Source: Pleodorina starrii
Taxonomy: Eukaryota; Chlorophyta; Chlorophyceae; Chlamydomonadales; Volvocaceae
Reading direction: 5' to 3'
Assembly (NCBI GenBank): GCA_030267565.1
Contig: BRXU01000009.1
Coordinates: 2,688,001 to 2,752,000 of the forward strand
Length of the DNA stretch: 64,000 nucleotides
Shown: one piece after another, positions 40,514-52,691 of the stretch
How the letters are laid out: each line of letters opens with the position of its first letter
Numbering within the stretch: the first letter of the stretch is position 1
The notes under the pieces: model-generated
The model's input: the letters and a program-made list of their open reading frames with translations, nothing else
Databases searched by the model: none
Told to the model about the DNA's origin: nothing
Translations under genes and position numbers: made by a program

Positions 40514-42808
40514 ATGCGTGTCGTTGGTCTTTCTGGAGGCATTGCCTCCGGCAAGAGCACCGTCTCGCGGCTAGTCACAGCGCACGGCATTGAGCTGATT
40601 GATTGCGACAAGCTGGCACGTGATGCAACGCGTAAGGCACGTGGCAGTTCTGCTGAAATAAACAGCCGCAGGCCGAGCAACTGCCCAGCACCACTCTCCC
40701 TCAGCCTTCCGACCTACCCCTTCCCCTCTCCTCTCCTGACTCTCCCTCCTCCATGGGCGCAGGGCACGTGGGGATGGCGCAGGGTCGTGGCAGCGTTCGG
40801 AGAAGAGGTTCTGGGGCCCGACGGTACGGCACACCGATCAGCCAGAGCCTCTGCCAGAGCCAGAGCTTTCCCCCGTGACGACCACCCCTTCGTCGTCCCC
40901 TGAGGTCCTGCGTTAGGCGCAACGCAGTCCACACCGCTGTGGCCCGCTGCCCACACCTTTGACACACATTGCCCCTATACTTGAAAGCCGGTTCATCGGG
41001 CTCGCCGCTGGCCGCAGAACAACGAAGCCAACAGCGCAGCGCACCACAGCGCAGCGATGCGTAGCTTTGCGTACCGTAGCAGAGCAGAGCCATAGCGCTC
41101 ACAGTATAGCACACCTGCACCACTCGTGCGTTGATCGTACTCCGCTGCAGTGCACGAAAGGCCATCTGACCCGCTGCCTCCACCCTCCAAACGACCCGGC
41201 TAGACTTCTTGAGCCCACTGTAGAAGCACCACCCGATGCCACACCATGCAAACCGCGCTTCGTTAACTGGTCGCGTGCATTACGCAACATGCCCAGGCAA
41301 TCCTCACTCACCTCAACCCCGCAAACCCCTCCATCCCCTGCCTTTCGACAGGCGAGCTCGATCGCGAGCGCCTGGGCGCGCTGGTCTTCGCCGACCCGGC
41401 CGCGCGGCGCCGCCTCAACGCCGCCACCCACCTACCGGTGGCACTCGCCCTGGCGCGGCGGCTCCTGCTCAGCTGGCTGGCCTGCAAGCTGCTCGTGGTC
41501 AGTCGCCGCTGCTGCCGCCGCCGAAGCAGCCTCGTCATCATCAGCAGCGCCGATCGATGAAGTACACCGAATCGATCGCGTAGAGGGGGGCCCTTGCGGT
41601 GCACCGTGAGGCCTGGATGGACGGGTCCCCGCGAGTGTCTGCTGCGGGTTTCCGAGCCGCCCTCTTGCCGCCGCAGCGGCCGGGAGAGGACACGGTGGTC
41701 GTTACGTGTGTTTGCTCCCCTGGTCGTCCGGCCGCAGGTGGTGGACATGCCGCTGCTGTTCGAGACCAAGATGTTCAAGATGACCCGGCCCAACGTGTTG
41801 GTGGCGTGCAGCGATGAGCAACAGGTGTGCCAGTGTGGGGTCTGTTGTGTGTGTGTGGGTGGGGGTTGGCAGCAGATGTGCGTGTGCGTGTGTGTGGATG
41901 GGGGGCACCCCTTGGCCTCACCGCCGGGCAGCGGTGGCAACAGCTGCATATATGCCGCCGTGGCCCGCCTCTCTGGCACGCGCCCACACGGGTGCTTGGG
42001 CGCTTGCGTGTGGTGGCGCGAGAGAGCAAAGGCCTACCGCGCCTGCCGCGCCGCCCCATTTCCCTGGGTCCGTTCGCCAAACGTCCCCTCCGTTCCGTCG
42101 CTGCGCCTCGTCTGTATTACCCCCGCTTCCGTGTGCGTGGTTTGTTTTGTTTTGTTTGGTGCATCGCGTCGGCAGCTGGAGCGGCTGCTGCGGCGGGATG
42201 GCGGTAGCACGGAGCGCGCGCGGGCGCGGATCGCGGCTCAGCTGCCAATGGAGGAGAAGCGGCGGCTGGCAGACATTGTTGTGGAGAACGACGGCACGCT
42301 GGAGGCTTTGCAGGCGAAGGTGAGACCTTGTCAGCACTTGTACCCTCCTCACCGCCGTTTGGCCCTTCCGTTAATCAGTCAATGCGGCGTGCGTGATTGC
42401 ACTGCACTTGTGGCTGCGTTGCTGCGCGCACACACGCGCGGGGCTGCTGGCGTCGGTGCTTTGAGGGGGTTTGGGGGCAGGTCTGGTCGTCCGGTCAGTA
42501 GGAGAGGGGCACGACATCGCTGTTGGCGCCTCGTGATGGAACCGTCACAGGATCCCGGGCCGTCTAGTTAGGCAATGGGGGCGAGGATATTCGGTCGAAG
42601 TGCCGTCGATGTGCTTCATCAACTGGCTGTGGACGAGGGCATCCTCCTTGAAATGGTCTGCACATTTTTTTGACCAACGCGGTATTGCGGCCCGCAGGTG
42701 GACGACCTATTGACGCGCCTGCGGCGAGGAACCATGGTATTGGGGTTACTTACCTCGCCCATCGCCGTCCTCGTCGCTATCGTCGCAGCATCTGCGGCTC
42801 TGCGGTAG
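40514..42808 (+). CDS. COAE: Dephospho-CoA kinase, 6 exons, 223 aa
   Basis: The enzyme phosphorylates the 3'-hydroxyl of dephospho-CoA with ATP, the last step of coenzyme A synthesis. Exons: 40514-40636, 40763-40823, 41352-41497, 41738-41824, 42176-42319, 42698-42808; phases agree and the total is divisible by three. Diagnostic features are the P-loop GGIASGKST (residues 8-16), IDCDKLARDA (29-38), FGEEVLGPDGELDRERLGAL, VFADP, VVDMPLLFE and RIAAQLPMEEK. Intron 1 appears to use a GC donor (AAG|GCACGT), the only choice that keeps the GTWGWRRVVAAFG segment in frame. The last ~26 residues (GTMVLGLLTSPIAVLVAIVA...) are strongly hydrophobic and could anchor the enzyme in a membrane. Bacterial CoaE is ~200 aa and lacks such a tail. 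Confidence 0.92.
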
Positions 42809-43306
42809 CGGCTTGAACGCTGGCTTACGGCGTTACGGGGTTGGTCGGTCGTACGGAAGTGCGGTTGTTTGTTAAGGATTGAGTTGGACTGGCGCACTGG
42901 CCAGCCCCGCACAGCAGCGTGGGACTTGCCTTCTAGCCAATTAAACATTGTCATGACAAAGTAATATATCTGCGGAGGGCCCGCCAATACTTCACAGATT
43001 TCTACGGCTTGGTTGGGTACAGGGTTCGAGGGTTGACCAACTCCCTTGAAAGCAGTCAATTTGATATTCTGAGAGCCTGGTTGCATCAAGCCTTGGTAGC
43101 TACTTGTAATTAAACTAACGCAGTCATGTAAATTTCTGTCCTCCTAGCTGTAAACTCTCCGGGGTGCCTGAACACTTCCCGGCCTACCTCACACCACAAT
43201 TCATCTATAATTGCTGATTATATGAAGGGAGTAGGATGGAATGCCGCGGTGACACCGCTATCGCCTTGAAAATGACAGAAGCGACATTCGTCTTGATGCA
43301 GCGGTG
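42809..43306. other. Intergenic: CoaE 3' UTR and start region of the giant gene
   Basis: Roughly 500 bp, AT-richer than average. The first ~300 bp are likely CoaE 3' UTR. The rest would hold the promoter and 5' UTR of the next gene, leaving little room for extra upstream exons. A good acceptor-like site (TGTATTTCAG at 43336) suggests the first exon of the next gene may be modelled wrongly. Confidence 0.4.
43104..43108 (+). promoter_or_regulatory. TGTAA poly(A) signal, CoaE gene
   Basis: TGTAA lies ~300 nt after the CoaE stop codon, a usual 3' UTR length for this lineage. A second TGTAA occurs near 43150. Confidence 0.6.
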
Positions 43307-46300
43307 ATGCAGCTGGATGTCTTGTCTGTATTTCAGCTGCCAGCTGCATCAAGTTCGCAGCCTGGACTGTACTCGCTTCAAGAGGATGGCTGGTTGACCC
43401 TTAAGGTGCACGAGTTGATTGGAGGTGCCTCGCGCCCTGCGCTATCAGGTTATTCAAAAGAAGTGGTTTCCGCAGGAGTTTCGCGAGCAGCAGCGGCGCG
43501 GGTTCTCGTGGACTTCAACCTGCGGGCTGTTCGCTTGCAGTCGCCCGGCCCGCTATGCCGTCGACCTCGACTCCCACGGGGTGGAATTCGCCTTGGTTAA
43601 GGGGTTGGCGAAGCCGTCGGCTTGGATCCTCATCGCGGATGAGGACGGACGGCCAGGCTCAGTGCGCGTGGAGCCGCTGCGAGGTGCGCTCCCCCGGCGT
43701 CTCTCCAGGGCACAGTCCCCCCGGTTCCTTGGGCAGCTTTTCGGCTCCCGCGAACCCCCATCCCCCCACTGGACACCACAGAAGGGCCCTAGATTAAACT
43801 AAGCCTAAGCTACTACCCCGGTAAAGCACCGTATGGCTTCACCCCTTCCCTGGCTTGGTGCCTGCGTGCCGCCCCCAACAGGCCATTCCCTGCAGCCGCT
43901 AGCTCTGCCTGCGCCCCATGTGCTGGCCCGCGATGATCGGCTTGGGGCGCGGCTGCCGCCCAACTACAAAGGGGGCGGCGAGCTCTTGCCGGACGCGCAA
44001 GAGCCGCCGCCGAGTGTGGCCTCAAGCCAGGTCTGGGTAGAGCCGCCACTCGGGGTGGCTTCTCCGCGTACGCAGCTGATTGCCTACGCGTTCTGGCGAA
44101 GCAGTTGTCCTGGTAAGTATGCAGGTACCGCGGGTCGCTCCCGTCCCGGAGTTGCCGACGGGCGGGGCGGAAGGCGTGGGTGAACCAAGCCCGGCCAACA
44201 CTCCTTGCAGATCCAATGCGGTTTTCCAGGGTGCAACGGTGTGTCGGCTGGAAGGGGATGGTGCCTTGAGCTTTTGGAACGATGGTGTGCGGCTTTGGGG
44301 GCCGGTCCTGCTGCGTCCTGGGGTCGGTTAAAGCGTGTCGCTGTGGGCAAGGCAGGGATGAAGCCTGGACAAGGATAGCACCTTTCCGGTACTAAAAACG
44401 CGCGGCCCGTCTCCACAGCTGCGCGGGGCAGCCCACGACATGTGCATCCGCCGCGGGGCGCTGCTTGAACCGCTGGTAGCGAGCGCTGCGGTGTCTTGCG
44501 CGAGCTTGCTGTTAGGCCGACACCGCGCTCTGTCTTCATTGGCGACGTCGCCGTTGCCGCCGCACTGCACGGCTGCAGGCGAACTGGCCCTGGCGATTGC
44601 CCGCCGGGACGCAGCAGACTCGAAGAGCTCCTCCCCCGGGCCAGCGAAGCGCATCAGCGGCGCGAGCGGCGGAGGCGCGGGCGACTTGCGTAATCCTTCG
44701 GAGCAAGCGCCGCTGTGGCAGCGGTTCCTGGTGCGCGTCGCTGGGGACCTGGACTACGTCAGCGTCGCGTCGCAATCCCCTGACCGCGCGTCGCCGGCGG
44801 CGCCGTCCAGCCCGGGGGTGGTTCTCCCCGTCTTGCGGGCCGTCCGGGCGTTGTGGCACCCCCAGGGTGAGTGGAGCAACCCGTTGAGATGTTTTGGGCC
44901 GTGGGGTTTTGGGTGTTTTGGGCCGTGGGGCACCTGACCCACCCACCGGTCCGTGTGCCTCCCCTCCTCGCTCGTTCTACGTTCCCCCCGCCCCGGTCCG
45001 CTGCGGCGGCATCATCTTCATTACCATCTTCGTTGCCCCGGCCCTTGCAGGGAGCGCCCTGGCGCTGAGTCTCACCGCCGACGGGGGCCGCAGCTGCGTG
45101 GTGGTCCTCGATGGCCGCTCGCTGGAGGTTTTGTGGCACAGGCGCCTGGAGCCGCAGGCGGACGATGGGCTCCTGACAGCTAGTGAGAGAGGGCCGGGGC
45201 TGCTGCTTGTGGGTTGCGTTTTTGGGTACCGCTATTCGCGGTGCTAGGGGAGCTGGGTTAAAGCGGCTGGCAAGGACTCGACCGGAGCTTGCGCGAGAAT
45301 GCGTCACCTGTAGTATTGTGTGCGGCCGCCGGGGCGGGCCGCGTTTCCTGCTTCGTGGGTAATTCCCTGCTGCTTGCCTGTCCGCCCCCTGGGTCCCCTC
45401 CACCGTTGTCCCTGGCCTCAGGCGCGGTGCCCAGCCAGCCGTCGGCCGCGCGTGTCTGCTCCATGGCCTGGGTTCCGAACACCTCGTTGCTGGCGGTCAT
45501 TGACAGCGAGGGCCACCTGCAGCTTCTGGACGCGCGCGGCGGCCGGAAGGCAGCGGCACTGCTGTGCGGGGTAAGTGGAGAGCTGGCGCGGCGGGGACCG
45601 GATCGGATCCGGACTGGACGGGACCGGACCGGGCTGCCTCGAGTTGCGGTGGCTGAGGATCTGACGCGCGGCGCTTGTGTCGGGTTGGGTTTCGAGTCGC
45701 GTTGCTCTCTTGCCCGCCCAGCGCCCCAGCCCGATGACGTCCATGGCGGGGACACAGTCTATGCTGCGCCGCAGCGCACGGAAACAGAAGGCCCGCATAA
45801 ACATTGTCTTCTGCACACAGGGCGCACCATACCGGTACCGCATCCGTCCGTGTTGAAAGTAATTCGCGTTGGGTCGTCTGTTGAGGGAAGCCCGCGGGCC
45901 CGTGCGGTTTTCGCGCTGCCGCTTCGCCACTTGATCGCCACCAGGCAATCAAGTACGGGGAGTCCTCAGTGGTGAGACTGGGCCCCATCCTGGGCAAGGC
46001 GGCCCCGCTGCCGCCAGGCGCGGCTAACGGGATGAGCGATCTCACAGCCCCAGGCCGCCGGCGGGACAGCGGCGGCGGCCACTTCAGCAGCAGCGGCGGC
46101 GGCGCTGGGCCGGGCCTCAACGGCGACTCTCGGCAGCACGCCCAGCTGCTGCCGCAGCAGCAGCAGTCGCAACAGGCCCAGCCGGGTTTCTCCCTGGCCT
46201 TCGCGGTCGCTCGGAGCTCGGCGAAGGGCGCGACGGACCCGATCGCCGCGACCGCAGGAGGAGGAGGAGCGCCCGTCATGCTAGCCGTGTGCAACGGCGC

Positions 46301-49300
46301 CTCGGCGGCGCTGGTGCGGCTGCATTTCTCCGAGGAGCCCGCCACGCCGACGGCGGAGTACGCGAGGAATTCGCTCGGCCGCGCCAGCGGCGGGGTTCTC
46401 GCCGCCTCAGGAGGCGGCGGCGGAGGCGGCGGCAGCCCCCTCGCGCAGCTCTTCAAGTCGGCCGACAAGGCTGAGGACTCGCCGGAGCGGGACGTGGTCC
46501 CGGCGCTGCGACCCACGGGTCTGCAAGTGCAGGTGGAGGGCTTGGACACGATGACGTTGTTTGGCCACAGCGCCGTCTCCACGCCCTACATGCTGGGCCT
46601 GCAGCGCGTCAGCGTCGGCGGCTCCTCCGCCACCACCGCCGCAGCCGCCGCAGCGCTGCTGACCTGCCGCTCCAACGTCTCGGAGGCGCACGCGCCGCCG
46701 CCTTGGCCGCTGCGCTGGCGCACCGTGCTCACACTGCCGCCAACGGGCGCGGCGGCGGCGCACGGCGCTTCCGCCGCCGCCGGTCAATGGGGCGTGGTCG
46801 GCGTGTCCAAGGGCGGCGCCGGCGGCGGCCCGCCGTCCTCCATCGCCGCGTCCTCCGTCACCGTGGCGAGCAAGCAGGACCGCGGCGGCGGCCCGCCGGC
46901 CGGCGGCTGGGGCGCGTTCCCTTCCCCCGCCGCCAGTACCGCTAACCTGCTGGAAACGTCGGTGGATGGAGGCGGGGGGCTGAACGAGACCGCGAGCTCA
47001 GCGGCCGGGGACGCGGCGCCGCCTTGCGGCGGCGCGGACTGCGGCGGCGGCGTCGACCGGGACGGCCACGGCGCGCATGGCAGCGGCTCTGGGCCGATCG
47101 GCGGCAAGGGTGCAGGACCGGCGGAGGGGCCGCTGCTGTGCACCGCGCCGGGGCCGCAGCTGGCGCTGCACCAGGGGGACGTGCTGGTGCTGCGGGGCAG
47201 CATGGCGGAGGCGCTGCAGCACTACCCCCGCGCGCACGTGTACGGCTTCCTGCCGGCCTTCCTGGTAGGTCCGGTGCTTCCTCGCTGCAACCTAAGCCCA
47301 GCCTTTTACGCACGCCGCCTCCCCCGTCGCCACCTCCCACCTTGCAGGTTCTGGTTCACCTGCACCGGATCGACGCGGCGGCGCGGCTCCTGCGGGCCTA
47401 CGCGCACTTCACGGGCCAGGTCGCTGTCGCCTGCGCCGCCGGCGGCGGTAGCGAGGCCAGGGCGGCGGTTTCGGCAGCAGCAGCGCCAGCGGCAAGCCCC
47501 CATGCGGGCGCTCCTAGCGCCGCAACGCTGAGCCAGCAGTGGCAGGTGACCATGGCTGGAATCCTGGAGGGAGCGTTTGCGGATCACGCGACCAGCAGCG
47601 TGGGGGGCGCGCCCGGTGTGGGCGTAGGCGCGGGGGCCGGTGGTGCCGGGCCGGCGCCCTGGGTCGGCGGCGCGGGGCGCCACAGCAGCACGGGCGAGGC
47701 GGCGCTCAAGTGGCAGAACTCCCTGCAACGAGTGCAGGAGCACCCCGGGGCTTCGGAGTCTGGGGAGCGCGAGGGTGAAGGCGAAGGGGCAGACGGCGGC
47801 ACTGGGGCGCGGGAACACGAGCTCGCGCGCGGCGCTGCAGACAGCCCGGCGGCGGCAGTGATCCGAGCAGCACGCGGCGGCTTGCCGACGCCAGGGCCCA
47901 TGGCTCCGGCGCCGGAGGCGGCGGCCTTCGACGGCATGCGGCCGGCGCGACCGGCTTCGACAGCGCCTGTCTTCGCCTTCGCCGGCAGCATGCCGGATGC
48001 GGCCGCTGGCGCCGCTGTCGCGGCTCCGGGTGAGGCTCTGTCCGCCTCGCCGTCGCCATCGCCAATGGACGTCGAGGCGGCGTGCTTCACCTCGCCTCTG
48101 CCGTCCCCGTCGGCAGCGCTCCGGGAGATGCTCCGCGTGTGCCTGCAGCTGCTGCTGCTCGCGTGTCACGCCATGGCCTTCGTCGCCTTCAGCGCACACA
48201 GCGCCGGCCGCGCCGTCGCCGCCGCGGCGGCGGCCGATCTGCTGGCGCTGTCCATGAGCCCCGCCAGCCCGCGCAGCCCCGGCGGCGGCGTGCTATCGCG
48301 GCAGGCCATGCGGCGGCTCAGCAGCACCGTGCGTATGCGCAGCCTCAAGACGCGCAGCGTCAGCATGTTTGGCACCGCCCTCCTCGGCACCACTCCCTCC
48401 GCACACTACCTTGTCGCGTCGAGCAGCGTAACAGGGGGCGGCGGCGGATCCGCCGGCGCCGTGCCCTTCGCCACGCGGACAGACAGGAGCCCATCAAGAA
48501 ATGCCCCCGCGGCCGCGTCCATGATCATCGGCTTCCCGATCCCGGTTGTCTGGCAGCCCCGGCCACACAGCCAGCTGCCGCCGCCGCCGCCGTCGTCGTT
48601 CTCGGCTCCTGGCGGCGGCGGCGGAACGCTGGCCCTCTCGCAGCTCGCCACCAGCCAGCAGGTGCCCGTCTCCGGTGCCTCCGGGCAGCCGAGCCACGCT
48701 GGCACCCTCGGCGGCGGCGCCGCCACGGACGCCTTTACCTCCTTCGCCGCCTCGGCCTCCGCCGCGGCCTCCCACTCGCCGCCCGGCAGCCCTCCGCCCT
48801 GCGCGCCCCGCCAGCAGCAGCAGCAGCAGCACCAGCCGGCGTCGGGTGCAATGCGGCTGCAGCTCCACCACTGCGCCTTCGACCTGACGCGGTTGTGGCA
48901 GGACGCCGCCGCGCAGCAGCTGCCGCTGGGGCAGTCGGCCGCGAGCGTATACCTGAAGCCCTCCTACGCCGCGGGGCTACTGCTCATGGCGCATGCATGC
49001 AACGTGCAGCTCCAGTTGCTGTCCCGCCACCACCACCACCTTCAACACCAGCACCAACACCAGCACCATTACCCGTTCCGGGTTCCACCTGGGGAAAGGC
49101 ACGAGCCCCTGTGCTCCACCCCCAACGGAGGCGACAACCAGGGCCCGGGGCTGGGCCAGGCCAAGCAGCACCCGCACGCGGCAGCCGGCGTGCTGCGCCT
49201 CGGCGGCGGCGGCGGCGGATGTGCAGCCGCCGTCGGCGGCGGTCGCGCGGCGCGGGTCAACTGGCAGCTCCTGCGCGCGACGGCCGCCGCCACGCACGCC

Positions 49301-52300
49301 GCGGCGGTGTGGCAGCAGCTGAACGACTGGCACCGGGCTGCGCTGCTGGTATTCGCGTGCGCAAACGCCCTGACGCTGCAAGGCGGCGGCACGGAGGACT
49401 TGCCGCTGCCGACGCCGCGTCTGCGGAGGGCCTCCGAGTCGGGCCTCGGCAGGCGATCCGCCGGTGCGGTGGCGGTGGTGGTGGCGGCCACCGCCCAGGA
49501 AGACCCCCTGTCTGGCGTCAAAGCCACAGCCGAGTCGTCGGGAGGGCGGGAGGCGCGCGGCGGCGGAGGCGGCGGCGGAGGCGGCTGCAGCGTCCTTGCG
49601 GCGGCGCGGGCGTCCTGCCTCCGCATGGGCCAACGGGTGCTGCTGTCTCAGGTGGGGACGCAGGGCGCGTAGGCGGTTTCGAGCGGGAGAGAGACGCCCG
49701 GGGCTTTGTGATGGGTTAGCCGGGGGGGCGTTCCGCAGCGGGATGCGGTCCAGGGCGCGGGCGTGGTGGCTATCCGGTGCGGCGCTTTTCGGTCCGTTGG
49801 GGCCGCTGTGTCTGGTCTGTCCCTCCCCTTCACTCCACTCCGCGCCTCCTCCCCTCTCTCCGCCTGCCTTCTCCTTTCTTGCTTCCCGCGGCGGGGCGCG
49901 CAGGTGGGCGCCTGCCAGCGGATGGAGGTGCAGGACGCGTGCGGCGTGATGCTGGAGCTGGTGGCCCTGCCGCGCCGGCTGCTGGGCCTGCAGTCCGCCG
50001 TGCACGTCTCGCTGCTTCAAAAGGCAAGGGCGATCCGCTGCCGTGGGTGGGTTTATCAGTCCTGGGAAGCCGTTGGCTACGGGTACCGTAATCCGTTGGC
50101 GATGTGCTGTGGCCGACGCACGTGCCGTCACGTGCACCGCCACCGCAGACCCCATTCGCATTCCGGGCGACCGTGGGTCGCCGTTGGAGTGCGGCCTTTC
50201 CGCGACCCGCCCTGGCATTACCCCGCCCTGCTGCGACCCGCCCTCCTTTTCCATCGCTGCGGTTCAAACCATCATACATCATAACACGTTGCCCACCGCC
50301 GTTGCCCGTTGCCAGGTGTGCACGCGCGTGGTGGGCCTGCTGCCCGCGCGCGTGAGCATCACGCCGCTGCTGCCCGCCGGCGCGGTGCCGCCGCTGCTGC
50401 AGCTGAGCCACGCCGGCATCCGCTCGCAGCTTGTGGCGCACTGCGGCGGCGCGGTGGCTCGGGTGCTGGAGGAGCTGCGGCTGGCGGCGGCATGCGGCGG
50501 CGGCTTCGTGTCTCTGCGGGATGCGGTGCAGCAGGTGAGCAGGTCAAGGGAGCGGCGCGCCGGCTGGATGGCCGGGTGTAGTATGGCTGGATGGCACTGG
50601 ACGTGGGCGGATGGGTGGATGGCACTGGGCGTGGTGGGTACCGCTGGCGCCGTTCTGGCAGCCGCTTGTGGCCCGCTTGCGTGTCCTGAGAGGGCGGTGA
50701 CCTTGTGAGGGCTGTGACCTGGTCTCTTGATGTCCTGTGCTTCTTCCAGTCGTGTGCTGCCCGCAAGCCTGCCGTCCTCGTCCACGCCCTCGTCTTCATC
50801 CCCATCCACCGAAGTTGCTACGCTTCACCGAAGTTGTAACGCTTCACCAAAGGTATTATGCTTCACCGAATTCGCTACGCTCCACCAAAGTCTCTACGCG
50901 GCTGTGTCACCCGGGTGCATGTGTGTATGTCTCTGCGCGCGCCTCGGCGCCTCGCGTGCCTCGCTTGCCCGCCGCAGATCGCCGACCACTCCACGGTAGA
51001 CAGCTGCGTGCGCATGCTGCTGAGGTGGCAGGGCTCGTACGACGGCACCCGCGTCGACGCGGCGGCCGCGCGGCTGGCGGAGAACGTGCAGGACGCCACC
51101 CTCCTGCCGGACGCCTCGGAGTGGAACCCAGACGCCGTGCTGCCGTCGCTGCAGGTAACGGCGGCCTCACGACGCTGCGACTGCCCCTTGCACCACCACC
51201 ACCACCACCGTCACGCCCACGATCACAAGCACACCGCATCGCCAACGTGCCGATGGCGCGGCAGCCGGCGACCTCTTGCTTTCTGAGATTCTGACACCTC
51301 TGGCTTTGTCACCGCGCGTCCTGTGCCTCCTCTGGTCCCGGTCCCGGTCCCGTGCTGTGCGCTCTCGCTCCCCACAGGACGCCTTTGTGACCAGCGGCCT
51401 CCTGACCATCTCCGACGCCGCGGCGGTGATCAAGGCGGCGCGTGCCGCGGCAGCGGCGGCAACTGACAGCGTGCCGCAGCAGCTGGAGGAGCTTCAGGCA
51501 GCGGCGGCGGCGGGTGGCGGCACCGCGGGCGCGCCCGCAGACCCCAGTCGCGGCCTGCAGGACCTCGACGAGCTCGCGTTGCTGGTAAGGCGGTTGGCAC
51601 GGCATTGGAGGGGGGGTGAGCACCGTAGCAGGCGGGGAGGGTCGGGTGTAGCGGGGCGCTGTTATGGGCGTCGTGTCAAGTGCTGTTGTCTGTCGCGCTC
51701 GCAGTAACAGCTTTCACAAATTGTAAAGCCTCCTCCACTGCGCCGCCCTTACGGCCCTTTCGGTGCACTTCTGAAACCCCCGTCGGCCGCCCATTGCGCC
51801 CCTCACCCCGGCCCACGGCGCCGCCTCCGCCTCCATCTCCGAAACCAACCAACCCTCCACTGCCCCATCCCAGCTGGACCTCACCCAGCTGCAGCACACG
51901 CTGTTAGCGTCGCTGCAGCCCTTCCTGCACGACGCGCTTCTGGTGCTGCGGGGCCCTGGGGTGGCCCTGGTGGCCACGGACGCCCCGGCGGACAGACCAG
52001 ATGCGACGGCCCGATCCGCCGCCGCCGCTGCCGGCGGTGCCGGCAGTGCCGGCGCCGGCGCCGGAGCAGCATTGCTCGGCGAGGAGGAGCACGAGGAGGA
52101 GCTGGCCGACTCGAGCGTGCTGGCGGCGCTGCCGCCTGTGGAGCTGGCGGTGTCGTGTCTGAGGCTGCTGCTCAAGCTGCAGTGGGCCATGCACTGTCGC
52201 GCGCAGGTACCGGTACCGGTAGTGGGATTCCCGGGGCTCCTGGACGGAGGGCGCCTCGATCGGATGACCAGTGCGAGCAGCGAACCAGCGCGGGCTTTTC

Positions 52301-52649
52301 CGCTTCCAGCGTTTCGGGCACGCCTCGTTCGTCTTGCCTCTCCACGGCCAAGGCTAGCGGGTGGCCAAGGCAACCGCTGCCGCCGCCGTCTGACCCGTGA
52401 CCATCCGCTCATTTTCCCTGCCCCCGCCCGCCCCGCCCGCTTGCTCCTGCGGTATCTTCCCTGCGATATCTTCTTTTTACCCCGCCCGCCTGCTCCTGCC
52501 GCGTTGTCTTGCCAGGTCTGCGCGCTCATGCTTCGACTGGTGCAGCTCCAGGCGCAGCCCCCGCCGCTGTCGCCCGCCATCTCAGCAGCCGTCCCCGCAC
52601 CGACGGTCCCATCCACAGCCCCCATCCCCACCCGCGCCGCCCCCGCCGG

Positions 52650-52691
<42 letters not shown>

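Noticed and set aside
39980..43040. GGTTCGA-like strings considered as tRNA B boxes (near 39985 and 43024).
   Set aside because: No matching A box or foldable acceptor and anticodon arms could be found around them.
42619..43089. Minus-strand 156-codon frame over the end of CoaE.
   Set aside because: Overlaps CoaE exon 6 and its 3' UTR, with no recognisable protein features.
47024..49719. Long alternative frames overlapping the giant gene's exons (for example 48082-49719).
   Set aside because: GC-rich DNA leaves shadow frames open; only one frame connects through consistent splice sites.
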